This document shows positions 9,324 to 19,900 of a DNA stretch of 64,000 bases, piece by piece (the first letter of the stretch is position 1; the number at the start of each line of letters is the position of its first letter). The stretch is from contig JAIXLE010000115.1 in NCBI GenBank assembly GCA_026931725.1, positions 1-64,000 of the forward strand, given 5' to 3'. This DNA is from Bacteroidales bacterium. GTDB lineage: Bacteria > Planctomycetota > Planctomycetia > Gemmatales > Gemmataceae. Under the pieces are notes generated by a model, which saw only the letters and a list, made by a program, of their open reading frames with translations, searched no databases and was not told where the DNA came from. Made by a program: the position numbers and the translations under genes.

Positions 9324-9962
9324 GTGCATGCAGACTTACTGAGCACGCATTTGCAGGTCAACCGCTATGGCCGGTTCACCCTGACTGATGCGATTCGACC
9401 ATCTCCGAATCTGGCGATCCTGCCTCGGCAGGGTTATCGCCTGGATGTCTACCGGGATCAACGCGCCCGGCTCCGATTGGGGATGTTATCCGCGTCCGTG
9501 TCCGCGGAGCGGTTATTTGATGTCTTCCTGGCATTACTGGAGCCTCTCGGTGAGATGGTCCATGTCGTGCTGGAAAGCAGCCACGGGGCCGGGTCGGAAC
9601 AACAAGTGGAGTTCCGCCGTAACGAAATTGATGCGCCAGTTGTGGCCAGTCACTTTTGCGACTTTGAAGACTTGCTTGTCAACGACGGCTGTACGGGTGT
9701 CGCGGTCTTGAGCGCCGCTGGCCCCGTGGAAGTGCAATTTGACGAGCATAAGTTACTGTACGTCTACGCGGCCGATGTTCGGCCCTTCCGTCAAATTCTG
9801 AAACGATTCGGTGTCCGGCGACGCAAGGCGATGCCGTTGATTTCGGAAGGCGAGCACCTGCACCACAGCACGGATGATTACGCTGACCGCTTCCGGGAAC
9901 TGTGTTGCCGTACCGGAGCGGATGACTGCGATCGCGTCTTCAGTGATGAAGGCATGATCTGA
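9324..9962 (+). CDS. Conserved-looking protein of unknown function
   Basis: I do not recognise this 212-residue protein. I start it at GTG 9324 (reads M-HADLLSTHL) because GAGGGGG lies about 8 bases upstream; the open frame extends to an ATG at 9237 without such a site. It has no signal peptide or membrane segment. The middle (EQQVEFRRNEIDAPVVASHF, VEVQFDEHKLLYVY) looks like a mixed alpha/beta fold, and the C-terminal part is acidic with several Cys/His residues (EGEHLHHS, CCRTGADDC). It ends just before two copies of the 24-bp palindrome and converges on the ketosynthase gene. Confidence 0.6.
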   Translation: MHADLLSTHLQVNRYGRFTLTDAIRPSPNLAILPRQGYRLDVYRDQRARLRLGMLSASVSAERLFDVFLALLEPLGEMVHVVLESSHGAGSEQQVEFRRNEIDAPVVASHFCDFEDLLVNDGCTGVAVLSAAGPVEVQFDEHKLLYVYAADVRPFRQILKRFGVRRRKAMPLISEGEHLHHSTDDYADRFRELCCRTGADDCDRVFSDEGMI

Positions 9963-9970
9963 TCCTGCTG

Positions 9971-10057
9971 AACCGGAGACGACAGTCCCCGGTTGTGTTC
10001 CCCCCGGTTGCGTCGTATCTGCTGATCCCGCTGAACCGGGGACGACAGTCCCCGGTT
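9971..10057. repeat. Two direct copies of a 24-bp palindromic element
   Basis: Copies lie at 9971-9994 and 10034-10057. Each has arms AACCGGGGAC and GTCCCCGGTT around a four-base centre GACA; the first copy has one substitution in its left arm. Both are followed by the same C-rich trailer (GTGTTCCCCCCGGT). They sit between convergent genes, so they could act as bidirectional terminators or as REP-like mobile palindromes. Further copies are at 15674-15697 and 35478-35501. Confidence 0.8.
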
Positions 10058-10138
10058 GTGTTCCCCCCGGTCGTGTTCCCCCCGGTTGTTTGTGTCCCAC
10101 CCAGTTGGGCTGTCCCCATTTCCTGGCCTGTTGGCCGC

Positions 10139-11425
10139 TCAGAAACGGCTAACAATCAGCGAGACATTCTGGCCGCCGAAGCCAAAGCTATTGGACAGCG
10201 CATGATCGAACTGCGCGGAACGCGGCGTGTTGGGGACGTAATCCAAATCGCAAACCGGGTCCGGCGTTTCGTAGTTGATCGTTGGAGGGATCTGGCCCCG
10301 GCGGATCGCTTCGACACAGATGATGAGTTCCACCGCCCCCGCCGCTCCGATCAGATGGCCGAGCATACTTTTCGTGCTGGAAATCAGGACGCGGTAAGCC
10401 GCTTCGCCGAACACGGTCTTGATGGCGAGGGTTTCGGAAGAATCGTTGACCCGCGTGCTGGTGCCGTGGGCGTTGATATAACCGATGTCTGAGGGGTTGA
10501 GTCGGGCATTTTGCAGAGCGTCTCGCATACACGCCGCGGCTCCGCGTCCTTCCGGGTGACTATCCGTGACCCGGAACGCATCGCACGTCACCCCGCAGCC
10601 GGTGACTTCTCCCAAAATCGTTGCCCCCCGGTTGCGGGCGTGGTCCAGTTCTTCGAGAATCACCATCCCGCTCCCTTCTCCGAGGACGAATCCATCGCGG
10701 TCCCGGTCGAACGGGCGGCTGGCTTTCTGCGGGTGGTCATTCCGAGTCGAGAGTGCTGTCAGGAGATTGAAGCCGGTGACACCGAGCGGGTGAATCATGC
10801 TGTGCGCACCGCCCGTCAACATCAGGTCCGCGTCACCGCAGCGGATCAAATCGACCGCTTCCGCTATCGCCTGGGCACCGGCGGCACAGGCGGTCAAGCA
10901 GCTGTAATTCGGTCCTGCGAGTCGAAACGTATCAGCCAGGTGAGCGGTAGGGGTGTGCAGTTCCTGTTCGTATTCCCGGCCTGGAAAATAAAATTGGAAG
11001 GCATGATCGGCGTACTTCCGGGTATCAAAGGAACGCACTGCGGGCAAATATCCGACCCCGGTGGAACCCATCAGCGCATCGAACTGTTGGGTGCCTTCGC
11101 CGGTGCCGAGGTAAATGCCGAATCGTTCACGGTCGACCTGTTCATCATCGAGTAACCCGGCATCGCTCAGGGCCAACCGGCTTGCGGCCGCCGCGAACTG
11201 GGAAGCCAACCCGGCATCTCTCCAGAGGCTCGGATCGGGGAGGTATCGGCCCAGGTCAAAATCGCGCACTTCCGCCGCAAACCGGGTCGGCAGCGACTGG
11301 GCATCGAAATGCGTGATCCCATTGACCCCGCTTTTCCCAGCGATCAGATGGCGAAACAGCGTGTCCGGGGAGTCACCCAATGGGGACACAACGCCCATTC
11401 CGGTAATGACGACGCGACGCGACAT
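10139..11425 (-). CDS. Beta-ketoacyl-ACP synthase (FabF/KS-alpha type), catalytically intact
   Basis: This 428-residue condensing enzyme joins malonyl-ACP to a growing acyl chain. The triad is intact and spaced as in FabF: Cys180 (SCLTACAAG), His320 (NAHGTST) and His357 ([10 protein letters not shown]), with Lys352 nearby. The start at 11425 ([11 protein letters not shown]) is chosen over the open extension to 11476 because family members begin with this strand. It lies 31 bases downstream of the inactive paralogue and the desaturase in what looks like one leftward operon. Within that pair it is the equivalent of a type II PKS KS-alpha, though a purely fatty-acid role is equally possible. Confidence 0.93.
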   Translation of the reverse strand: MSRRVVITGMGVVSPLGDSPDTLFRHLIAGKSGVNGITHFDAQSLPTRFAAEVRDFDLGRYLPDPSLWRDAGLASQFAAAASRLALSDAGLLDDEQVDRERFGIYLGTGEGTQQFDALMGSTGVGYLPAVRSFDTRKYADHAFQFYFPGREYEQELHTPTAHLADTFRLAGPNYSCLTACAAGAQAIAEAVDLIRCGDADLMLTGGAHSMIHPLGVTGFNLLTALSTRNDHPQKASRPFDRDRDGFVLGEGSGMVILEELDHARNRGATILGEVTGCGVTCDAFRVTDSHPEGRGAAACMRDALQNARLNPSDIGYINAHGTSTRVNDSSETLAIKTVFGEAAYRVLISSTKSMLGHLIGAAGAVELIICVEAIRRGQIPPTINYETPDPVCDLDYVPNTPRSAQFDHALSNSFGFGGQNVSLIVSRF

Positions 11426-11456
11426 AATGGAAATCCGTGACGGGTTTCGGCGAGAG

Positions 11457-12722
11457 TCAATCCCACTTCCGAACAATCAGGGCCGCGCACTGGCCGCGTT
11501 CGGTGCCGCCGAGTTTCAGGGCGTATTGCCCCTGGACGGGTGCGGTTTCCGTGGCAACCGTGACCAGGCAATCCGGGTCGGGGTGGGTGTAGTTGCGCGT
11601 TCCGGGTCGGGTGCCGTGGTGCAGAGCCAACAAACTGACTCCGAGTTCCACCGCATCGGCCGCGGCTCCGAGATGGGTCAAATTCGGCTTGTACGACACG
11701 GCAGGGACATCGGGAATGGCCGCCTGGAGTGCCCGTGCTTCCCAGGCATCCGTCGTGGTGGTTCCCGGAGCCAGCGTATTGACATGGTCCAGTTCCGCCG
11801 AGGAGATGCCCGCTTGAGTCAATGTCCGTCGAATGATGCGGGCCAACGGTTCCCCCTGGCAACCGCGATCGACACCGGCTGTGAAGCCGACGATTTCCGC
11901 CAGAATGCGGGCTCCCCGCGCGCGAGCATGTTCCAGTTCCTCCAGTACCAGCGTGCCAGCGCCTTCGCCGAGAACCTGTCCGCTGCGGTGCAAGTCGAAC
12001 GGTCGCATCGCCTGTTCCGGGTTATCATTCCGATGGGACATCGGAATGAACAGTGGGCAGCGCACCATACTCAGGATGTCGATCCGGGTATCGGCTCCGC
12101 CCGCAAGCATCACATCGGTGGTACCGCGACGAATGATCCGCACGGCTTCGCCGATCGCTAGCAAACTGGCAAGGCTGGATTGGGTAATCGTATTGTTCGG
12201 ACCACGGGCATCATGAAGAATCGCCACATGGCAAGCGGCCATGTTCGGGACGTGGAACAACAACCACATCGGCGGCATGAGTTGCAGGCTGACCGTGCCC
12301 CACCGAGACATGTCGACTCGCCCAGTGCTGGGGTCGAATCCGGCCGCGGCGGATGGCGCAATTTCCAGCAAGTCGCCGGGGATGGTGCCTGTTCCGTAAA
12401 CGACACCGAAACGGTCGGGGTTGCCCGCCCCCGCATCAAGCCCGGCGTGGTCGAGGGCAAGTCGGGCCGCAGCCACGCCGAGTTGCACCGTCCGGGACAT
12501 GTGCTTGAGCGACTTGCGGGCTTTTTTGTCCACATAGAGCTTGGCATCGAAATCGGGGATTTCGCCGCCGAACTGCACGGGGAACGGGCTGGGATCGTAA
12601 GAACGAATGCGGGCCGCCCCCGTCCGACCGGCGCAGGTGGCTTCCCACACGGATTCCGTTCCCATGCCAATCGGGGTCGCCAATCCTAACCCCGTGATCA
12701 CGACACGACGAGAAGTATTCAT
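11457..12722 (-). CDS. Ketosynthase-like protein lacking catalytic residues (KS-beta/chain-length-factor-like)
   Basis: This 421-residue thiolase-fold protein aligns along its length with the downstream ketosynthase ([31 protein letters not shown]). At the catalytic cysteine it has Ser183 in TITQSSLAS, and the first catalytic histidine is replaced ([10 protein letters not shown]); only the second His (LTHLGAAAD, His350) remains. Loss of the Cys beside a Gln (Gln181 here) recalls the KSQ or chain-length-factor subunits of type II polyketide synthases. It probably forms a heterodimer with the adjacent active enzyme. Start 12722 reads [11 protein letters not shown]. The desaturase gene ends 18 bases upstream. 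Confidence 0.88.
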   Translation of the reverse strand: MNTSRRVVITGLGLATPIGMGTESVWEATCAGRTGAARIRSYDPSPFPVQFGGEIPDFDAKLYVDKKARKSLKHMSRTVQLGVAAARLALDHAGLDAGAGNPDRFGVVYGTGTIPGDLLEIAPSAAAGFDPSTGRVDMSRWGTVSLQLMPPMWLLFHVPNMAACHVAILHDARGPNNTITQSSLASLLAIGEAVRIIRRGTTDVMLAGGADTRIDILSMVRCPLFIPMSHRNDNPEQAMRPFDLHRSGQVLGEGAGTLVLEELEHARARGARILAEIVGFTAGVDRGCQGEPLARIIRRTLTQAGISSAELDHVNTLAPGTTTTDAWEARALQAAIPDVPAVSYKPNLTHLGAAADAVELGVSLLALHHGTRPGTRNYTHPDPDCLVTVATETAPVQGQYALKLGGTERGQCAALIVRKWD

Positions 12723-12740
12723 AGCACGATTCGTGGGCAC

Positions 12741-13589
12741 TTATGGTCGGGCGTTTGGCCCGGCGAGTGGCACCAGCGTTTCCTTGAAATGTTTCTGGCG
12801 GAGTTCTTTCCGGGACACTCCGAGCTTCGCCAAGATCGGGTTATAGGTCGTTTCGATGAAGAGATTCTCGTTGAAAACATCCAACCGATTGATTTCCGAG
12901 ACACGGTGCATCGAACCGGCCAGGGAGTACACGGCGGGCATGCGGAACGTGTTGGTCACTTTCCGAATCTGTTCGAGTGTGCCTTCCCGGTCGTAGCGGA
13001 GATACACTTCGAGCAATCGCCGGAAGAAGTCCGCATGGGCCGCCTCGTCGACGGCCACCAATTGGAGGACACGTTCCAAGGCGGCATCACCGCCTTCCCG
13101 TCGCACCGCCTCCCGGAGTCGGGCATAGTGGACTTTGGTGGCGAGTTCCTGGAACGTCGTATACACAAGCATCCCACGGGCGTTGCCGTAGGGCAGGTTC
13201 CATTCATGCTCGTACACTTCGGCATGCATGTCGGAAACCTGCTCCTCGGTTCGGGCACCCGAACGGAGCAGCCAATCTTCCAGCACCATGGAGTGCTTGC
13301 ATTCTTCATACCCCCAGTTGGCGAGCATCCACGCCCGACCGCGGTTCTGACGCACCTGGGGAATCAATTTGCTGAGGTAGTCCGGCAAGTACAGTTCGAC
13401 CGAGCAGAACGTCTCGACGACATCCGCAATCGCCGGGTTCAGGGAACGGTTGCACTGATCCCAGGGCACATCCTCCCGAATCGACCAACGGCGTTTCTTT
13501 TCGGCCTTGTCGAAGTAATCGCGGAACAAGTGGTACAGTTCGTCGAGAACTTCCGGCGGTTCCGGCGCGAGAGGCACTGCAGGTTCCAT
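12741..13589 (-). CDS. Soluble diiron acyl-ACP desaturase-like protein
   Basis: This 282-residue ferritin-like protein keeps the full diiron ligand set of acyl-ACP desaturases: Glu65 (VELYL), Glu96-x2-His99 (EECKH), Glu148 (TFQEL) and Glu182-x2-His185 (DEAAH). It should abstract hydrogen from, and desaturate or hydroxylate, an ACP-bound acyl chain in the cytoplasm, using ferredoxin electrons. The start is the ATG at 13589; the frame is open to 13688 but those residues do not resemble the family. It is the first gene of the leftward operon with the two ketosynthase-type genes. The divergent radical SAM gene starts 330 bases away. Confidence 0.88.
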   Translation of the reverse strand: MEPAVPLAPEPPEVLDELYHLFRDYFDKAEKKRRWSIREDVPWDQCNRSLNPAIADVVETFCSVELYLPDYLSKLIPQVRQNRGRAWMLANWGYEECKHSMVLEDWLLRSGARTEEQVSDMHAEVYEHEWNLPYGNARGMLVYTTFQELATKVHYARLREAVRREGGDAALERVLQLVAVDEAAHADFFRRLLEVYLRYDREGTLEQIRKVTNTFRMPAVYSLAGSMHRVSEINRLDVFNENLFIETTYNPILAKLGVSRKELRQKHFKETLVPLAGPNARP

Positions 13590-13919
13590 CAGCAACGGCC
13601 CTGAAGATGAGAGGAATCCACGGTCGAACTGAAATTGTACACACTTCTCCTCTATTCTGGTAGCGGGCTTCTCGAACTGCAACCGCACGTCACACGGAAT
13701 CCCGGAATCGCCCAGGCTTCACCCCATGCCCAGTCGCTACAAATTAAAACATTCGCAATTTAGACCATTTCCTTATTTTCGATACTTCCAGATGATCCCG
13801 GTGAGGGCTAGACTTTACCAGCCGATGTCAGCTGATACTCTCAGGAATCCGGTGGTTCTCCCTGGCAGCGCGGCACGCCCAGAATCGGAACTCTTTGACG
13901 ATCACCGAACGGAGTAAAA
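13590..13919. other. Divergent promoter region with an AT-rich block
   Basis: This 330-base gap lies between the leftward desaturase/ketosynthase operon and the rightward radical SAM gene. It contains a markedly AT-rich block (about 13738-13800) against a GC-rich background, consistent with shared or back-to-back promoters. I see no small gene. Confidence 0.45.
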
Positions 13920-15575
13920 ATGGTTTCGGGTCATCTGTCCTCACGCCGCCGCATCGACCAGCCCCACATTTACCTTGTGCAACCGACGTTCCCGCCCTCG
14001 TATTGGGGGATGGAACATTTCATGGATCTGACCCATTACGATGCTGTGTTCCCACCGTTGGGCCTACTGACCCTGGCCGCACTCACCCCACCCCAATTTC
14101 CGGTCGATCTCTGTGACGAGAACGCTGGCGAAGTGGTGAACTTCGACACCGATGCCGACATCGTGGGGATCACGGGTTACATCATTCAGATGAAACGAGC
14201 GATGGAGATTGCCGACGAGTTCCGCCGACGCGGGAAACTCGTGGTGATTGGCGGCCCGATGGCGAATCTCGTTCCCGAAGAGTGTCGACAACACTGCGAC
14301 GTGCTGTTCGAGGGGGAAGGCGAGTATATCTGGCCGCAATTCCTGAAAGATTACCAAGCCGGGCAGCACGCCGATCATTACGTCGAACACGAAAAAATTC
14401 ATATGCCGGACTCCCCGGCTCCTCGGCTCAACGCCCTGACGAAGACATATGCCCAAGGCATCGTCCAGTGTACCCGTGGCTGCCCATTCACTTGCGAGTT
14501 CTGCGACATCATCGTGATGTATGGCCGGAAAATGCGGTTCAAACCGACTGCACAAGTGCTGCAAGAAGTGAAGAACTGGCACCGCCGCGGCGTGGCCCAG
14601 GTCTTCTTCGCGGATGATAACTTTGTCGGCAACCGGGCTTATGCGAAGGAACTGCTACGGGAGATTATTGCCTGGAACAGTAAACAACGCCACCCGCTCG
14701 CCTTCTACACCCAGGCCAGCATCGACATGTCCCGTGACGATGAACTGCTGCGGTTGATGAAGGAAGCGAACTTTTCTTCGGTCTTCATCGGTGTCGAGTC
14801 TCCCCGGAAATCGAGCCTGGCCGAAACGAAGAAGATGCAGAACGAACGGATTGACCTCGTTGAGGCGATTCACAAAATCCAGTCGAATAACCTCTTCATC
14901 TCGGCCGGGATGATCGTCGGGTTCGATAGCGATGATCTCGACATTTTTGACGAACAGTACGAGTTCCTGCAAGCCGCGCAAATTCCGATTGTGATGCTGA
15001 GTGTGTTGCTGGCTGTGCCCAAGACACCGTTGTACAAACGGTTGAAGGCCGCGGGCCGACTCTTGAACCTCACGCCGGATGGCAAGGGTTCCGCGCACTA
15101 CGTCGGCACCGCCGGCGGAACAAACTTCCACCCCATGAACATGACCCGTGAGGAACTCAAAGCGGGACAACAACGGCTGTACCAGCGGTTGTACTCCCCC
15201 GAAGCGTTCGGAGCCCGGTTGCTCGGCAATCTGTCCCGGTTCCACAATGTGACCTTCCAGCCGGAAAGTCCGAAAGTGAACAACCTCAAAACGCTCTATC
15301 GTCTGTTCCGGCACTACTGGGGCAACGGGCCAGCCGCACGCAAGTTCTTCTTCAACAGCCTCTATCAAGCCACCCGCAAGTCACCCCGATTGATTGCTCA
15401 GATGTCGACCTACATGGGGATGTATTTGCACTTCTGTCAGGTCCACGGTCAGGCGATGAGCTGGAACCCGTGGCTAGCCAATGAGGATAACCCACAGATC
15501 CAATCAGGCAGGATTCGGATTGATCACACGCATACGGATTTGACAGCGACCGTGGAAGAAACCGCATCCGTTTGA
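13920..15575 (+). CDS. B12-binding-domain radical SAM enzyme (DUF4070-type)
   Basis: The 551 residues comprise an N-terminal Rossmann-like cobalamin-binding-type domain (about 15-150; DADIVGITGYIIQMKRA, VVIGGPMANL), a radical SAM core with the cluster motif Cys188-x3-Cys192-x2-Cys195 (CPFTCEFC), and a C-terminal DUF4070-type region (about 400-530). The usual DxHxxG cobalamin motif is not evident. Relatives such as BchE and the hopanoid enzymes HpnJ/HpnR methylate or rearrange lipids and tetrapyrroles. GGAG lies just before the ATG. Divergence from the ketosynthase/desaturase operon suggests an acyl chain or lipid substrate, which is inference. Confidence 0.88.
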   Translation: MVSGHLSSRRRIDQPHIYLVQPTFPPSYWGMEHFMDLTHYDAVFPPLGLLTLAALTPPQFPVDLCDENAGEVVNFDTDADIVGITGYIIQMKRAMEIADEFRRRGKLVVIGGPMANLVPEECRQHCDVLFEGEGEYIWPQFLKDYQAGQHADHYVEHEKIHMPDSPAPRLNALTKTYAQGIVQCTRGCPFTCEFCDIIVMYGRKMRFKPTAQVLQEVKNWHRRGVAQVFFADDNFVGNRAYAKELLREIIAWNSKQRHPLAFYTQASIDMSRDDELLRLMKEANFSSVFIGVESPRKSSLAETKKMQNERIDLVEAIHKIQSNNLFISAGMIVGFDSDDLDIFDEQYEFLQAAQIPIVMLSVLLAVPKTPLYKRLKAAGRLLNLTPDGKGSAHYVGTAGGTNFHPMNMTREELKAGQQRLYQRLYSPEAFGARLLGNLSRFHNVTFQPESPKVNNLKTLYRLFRHYWGNGPAARKFFFNSLYQATRKSPRLIAQMSTYMGMYLHFCQVHGQAMSWNPWLANEDNPQIQSGRIRIDHTHTDLTATVEETASV

Positions 15576-15673
15576 CGAACGGCCCCACGCACGATCGGCG
15601 TGGGATGGCGGTCCACACACCCCTCTCATACACGAACCGGGTGAGTGGGTCGGATTGGGAATGGGGGAACATG

Positions 15674-15697
15674 AACCGGGGACTGTCGTCCCCGGTT
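15674..15697. repeat. Third copy of the 24-bp palindromic element (inverted)
   Basis: The arms AACCGGGGAC/GTCCCCGGTT are identical to the copy at 10034-10057, but the central four bases are TGTC, so the element is the exact reverse complement. It lies between the same-strand radical SAM and dipeptidase genes, where a terminator is less expected than between convergent genes. Confidence 0.8.
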
Positions 15698-15782
15698 CAG
15701 TGTGTCGGCCCCTCGCCGCGCGCTGGACCGTTCGCTACAGTTGAGATTACACCCTCTCCCCTACTCCCGCTCCGAGGCCATC

Positions 15783-16868
15783 ATGCGGCCAATGATCGAC
15801 TCCCATTTGGATTTGGCCTACAACGCGCTGGGCTTCAACCGGGATCTGTTCCTGTCCGTCGAGGAACTCAATCGCGGCGAAGTCGGCATGACGGATGGCA
15901 AGGCTCGCGGCAAAGCCACCGTGACCTTCCCGGAACTCAAACGCTGTCGAGTGCCGATCTGTGTGGCCACGGTCCTCGCCCGCAGCGGGCCGGACATCCC
16001 CAAACGCGGCGGGGTCAAACGGGTCGATCTGGACTGGGTCACCCAGCAGGTCGCCTATGCCCAGGGTCAGGGGCAATTGCGGTATTATCGGCTCCTGGAA
16101 AAACAGGGGCACCTCCGATTCATCACCACGCAGCGGGAGCTAACCGCCCACTGGCAAACTTGGTTGAAGGAACCCGACACGACCCCCATCGGCATCATCC
16201 TGAGCATGGAAGGGGCAGACCCGATCGTCTCGCCGGAACAGGCCGCCGATTGGTTCGCGGATGGCCTACGGGCCGTCGGCCCGGCACACTACGGCCGCAG
16301 CCACTACGCCTACGGCACCGCAACGGATGGCCCCCTCACCGAGATGGGCGTACAGTTGCTGAAAGAATTCATGAAGATCGGCATGATTCTTGATGTCACA
16401 CATCTTTCCGATCAATCATTCTTCAACGCCATGGATGTGTACGAAGGGCCGATGCTGGCCAGCCATCACAATTGTCGGGCGTTGGTCCCCGGAGATCGCC
16501 AACTGACCGATGAACAGATTCGGATTCTGATTCAACGAGACGCGGTCATCGGCACCGCGTTCGATGCCTGGATGATGTACCCAGACTGGATTCGCACCGT
16601 GACGCAGCCTGATGTGGTCGGTATCGATGCGGCGGCGGATCACATGGACCACATCTGCCAGATGGCGGGCAACACCCGGCATTGCGCCCTCGGTACGGAT
16701 CTGGACGGCGGCTTCGGCACCGAACAGACCCCCCGTGACCTCAAGACCATTACGGATGTCCACAAACTCGAAGACATCCTCGCCAAACGCGGTTACTCCA
16801 GCGAGGACATCGACGGTATTTTCTACGGGAACTGGCTCCGTTTCTTCGGCTCCGCCCTGCCCCGTTGA
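15783..16868 (+). CDS. Membrane-dipeptidase family (peptidase M19) enzyme
   Basis: This 361-residue protein has the M19 amidohydrolase signatures: DSHLDL near the N-terminus (first metal pair), MEGADP (bridging Glu), the SHHNCRAL histidines and GTDLDGGFG. Enzymes of this family hydrolyse dipeptides, often with D-residues, using two zinc ions. The start at 15783 (MRPMIDSH) is preferred over the open upstream extension because the family begins just before the DxHxD strand. I see no clear signal peptide, so it is probably cytoplasmic. It stands alone, and a long hairpin separates it from the convergent haem-protein gene. Confidence 0.9.
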   Translation: MRPMIDSHLDLAYNALGFNRDLFLSVEELNRGEVGMTDGKARGKATVTFPELKRCRVPICVATVLARSGPDIPKRGGVKRVDLDWVTQQVAYAQGQGQLRYYRLLEKQGHLRFITTQRELTAHWQTWLKEPDTTPIGIILSMEGADPIVSPEQAADWFADGLRAVGPAHYGRSHYAYGTATDGPLTEMGVQLLKEFMKIGMILDVTHLSDQSFFNAMDVYEGPMLASHHNCRALVPGDRQLTDEQIRILIQRDAVIGTAFDAWMMYPDWIRTVTQPDVVGIDAAADHMDHICQMAGNTRHCALGTDLDGGFGTEQTPRDLKTITDVHKLEDILAKRGYSSEDIDGIFYGNWLRFFGSALPR

Positions 16869-16887
16869 ACGAGGACGGCCCGAGCCA

Positions 16888-16940
16888 AAGGGGACACCGC
16901 AAGGAATGGGACGGAACCCATTCGAGGGGGTGTCCCCTTC
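16888..16940. repeat. Long imperfect hairpin between convergent genes
   Basis: The left arm runs AAGGGGACACC...GAATGGG (16888-16910) and the right arm CCCATTCGAGG...TGTCCCCTT (16917-16940), with a few unpaired bases and a loop of about six. The stem is too long for an ordinary terminator and lacks a T-run. It may be a REP-type palindrome or a bidirectional transcription barrier between the genes ending at 16868 and 16968. Confidence 0.65.
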
Positions 16941-16967
16941 CTCCACGATGGACGTGAGACACCCACA

Positions 16968-19900
16968 CTAGCGCGGTTGTGGGACATTCGCCGTCCAGTA
17001 GATGGCTTGGACAAGCAACTGCCGGAACTGTTCGTTCTCGAAATCGCTCGGGTGGCCCAGGGACGTGTAAAAGACCCGCTGCGATTGGTCGCCGATCTTG
17101 CGGGTACGCACCCAGGCGATGGGTTCCTGATGATCGAGGATGCGACCCGTCAGTAGCACTTCCACATCTTTGGCCAGCGATGGGTTCTTGTACAAGCTCC
17201 CTTTGGAGTCAAACGGCTGGATTCCCGCCAGGATGGGATGTCCCGATTTCTGGGCGACAAGTTGCACCTGACAGGTCAGGTTGTTCGCAAAGTGTCCCTT
17301 GTAGTCGCCGCCGAAGGCGAGCCGATCCATGTCCAGCCAGTTCTGAAACCCGTGCGAAGCCGTGCGTAAGCCGATGATCGGCTTGCCGGAAGCCACATAC
17401 TTCTTCACCCGTTCCAGTTGTGGGCCGTCGATTTTCAGTCGGCGTGTGTAGAAGATCGCAAGATCACACGATTCCAGTTTTTCCAATCCGGGGAGGTTCT
17501 CGTCATTTTCCCGGAAGATTCGGACGCACGCGATCGGGTATTTCGCCTCCAGAAACTTTTGGAACTGGGCGAGTGTCTCATCGGATTTGTACTCCAGCGA
17601 CCCGGACACCAACGCGACCCGCAGTTTCTGGGGTGTGGACGCTTTCACGCCGCGGGGCTTGGTCGAGGTGGGGGTCGCCGGGGCCGGTGCCGCGGCGGGG
17701 TTCGACATCAGGTACGCGAACAGGTCGCGGACTTCATCATTGGTGATGCCATCGAGCAACTTCTCCGGCATGAGCGACACCGAGGACGGGAGCATCGCAT
17801 CAATATCGCCTTTGGGGACAACCGTTTTCTGTGCGACATTGTTGACCACATTCACCAGCGTCACCGATTCCCCGGTTTCGGAAGCCAGCCCGGTCAGGGT
17901 CCGACCATCGACGGTGTCGATTTTGTAGGACACGAATTCCGGGCGGATGTACCCAGAAGGATCGACAATTTGGGCGAGTAAGTAGCCACGGTTCTTGCGA
18001 TCCGCGGTGGTGAGATCGGGGCCAACTTTCCCGCCTTCGTTGAACAGTTGATGGCAAGCCGCGCAATGCTTCGTGAAGAGCGCCTTCCCCTTCGTGATGT
18101 CGCCAAGTCCTTGACGGTTCATGATGAGGTTCAAGTAGGCGATGCGGGCCTGTTTCTCACCCGCCGTGGCTGGCCCCACTTTGCCCCAGTGCTTTTCAAT
18201 CAGTTTCGTGACCGGGGCATTCCCCAGCGCCACCGCCGGGCGGACCTGTTCGATGGTCAGTTCCGTTTTGGGGAACGTCCCGGCATCCACAGCTTGAAAA
18301 AGAGCCAGTGCCCAAGTGGGGCGGGAGGTCAGGAACGTGATCGCCCGCCGTTTCACGGACGCGGACCAACTCGGATAAAGACGCAGCACTTGACCCGCGA
18401 GGGCGGGATCGTCGATTCCCGACAACGCATCCAATGTCCCAATCCGCAACGCATCCGATTGCGCGGCCGTCAGCACCCCCGGAAGCAGTCCCGGAAGCTC
18501 GGGTGCCCGCACTTCGGACAGCAGTTTCAACGCGGTGAGACGTTTGCCATTCGGGAGCTTGGCATCCGTGACGGTCTGAACCAGGGCCGCTCGTTCGGCG
18601 GGATCGCCGAGTCGGACCAGGATGCGGGACACATCGACTTGTGGGTATTGTTTCCGCACGTTCCGCAGGGTGGCCAAAAAGGACTCAGGCGGGGTTGTCT
18701 TCGTTCGCCCTTGTAGAGCGAGTTCCACACCGGCTAGCAGGGCCGTCACTTCGGCAGCCGCATCCGCTTGCACCAGCAGAGAAATGGTTTCGGGCCAGCG
18801 TGGGACATCGTCCGCGACGAACCGGCGAGCGACCCGCTCCAGAATTTGCCGACCCAGTACGGATTCCCAATGGGCCGCGCGTTTGGTCAGTTCGGAGACG
18901 ACGGCTTGGGGATGTTCACCCACTTTATCCTCAAATGCCCACCAGATCAACAAGGGCAGGAACGGATCCTGGGCATCCTCGGAGCGGGTCAGGAGGGTGC
19001 CCGCGATGGGGAGTCCTTGAGCGGCTGGGAGACGTTTGGCGGTGCTGGCGAGTTGCGAACGGACGGCTGGGCTGGGGTCCGATGCGGCCAGGGACACCAG
19101 CAGTTTCGTGGTGGGAGTTTCGATCGCCGTGGCCGTGTCTCCGAGGAGTCGCACCGCCCAGGCTCGGACATATTCGTTCGGATGGGAAAGGGCCACGTTC
19201 CGGGCAAAGGATTCATCCCAGCCGCCAACTTGGTAGAGCGTCCACAGGGATTCGAGCGCCAGCAACCCCGATTCTTTCTGAATCTGCTTGCGTAACACGG
19301 GGACCACGGCGGCATCGGCTTTTTCGTTCAGCAGTCGTCGGGCTTCGTTACGCCACCATTTGTTCGGGTGCTTCAACAACGCCACCAGTTCCGCGGAGGA
19401 ACGCTGGCGGAGGTCGAATTCCGGTGTCGGTTTCGTGCCCTGGTATTCGATTTTGAAGACCCGGCCATTGGTTTTGTCCCAGTTGTCGACCGGGTCGAGG
19501 TGCGCGGCTCGGCGGTCGGTCCAGTCGGCCATGTAGATGTTGCCATCCGGGCCAAGGATCAGGTCAATCGGGCGGAACCAGGTATCGTTGGCCAGGGCGA
19601 GATCGCCGCCGTGTTGGGCCGTGAAGGTGGAACCTTTGCGGTCCATTTTGTGCCAGTAGATCGCATTCGCGAGCAGGTTCCCGGCGATGTACTGATCCCG
19701 GTACTCGGGCGGGAACGCATCCGCTTGATAGACGACTCCACCACAGGTGACGTGGCCCCCTTTGAAATGCTTGTACGGGACATGATCGAAGTAGCCGAAC
19801 GTGTATGGGTTGTGTAGCGGGCCGTGCTTGCTGAATCCCTTGATGTAATAGCCCCCTTGCACCTGATGCAGCATGGCGACGTTGCCGTAGTTCGTTCCGG

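Noticed and set aside
13738-13800. AT-rich block as a foreign insertion
   Set aside because: It is short, non-coding and lies where divergent promoters are expected.
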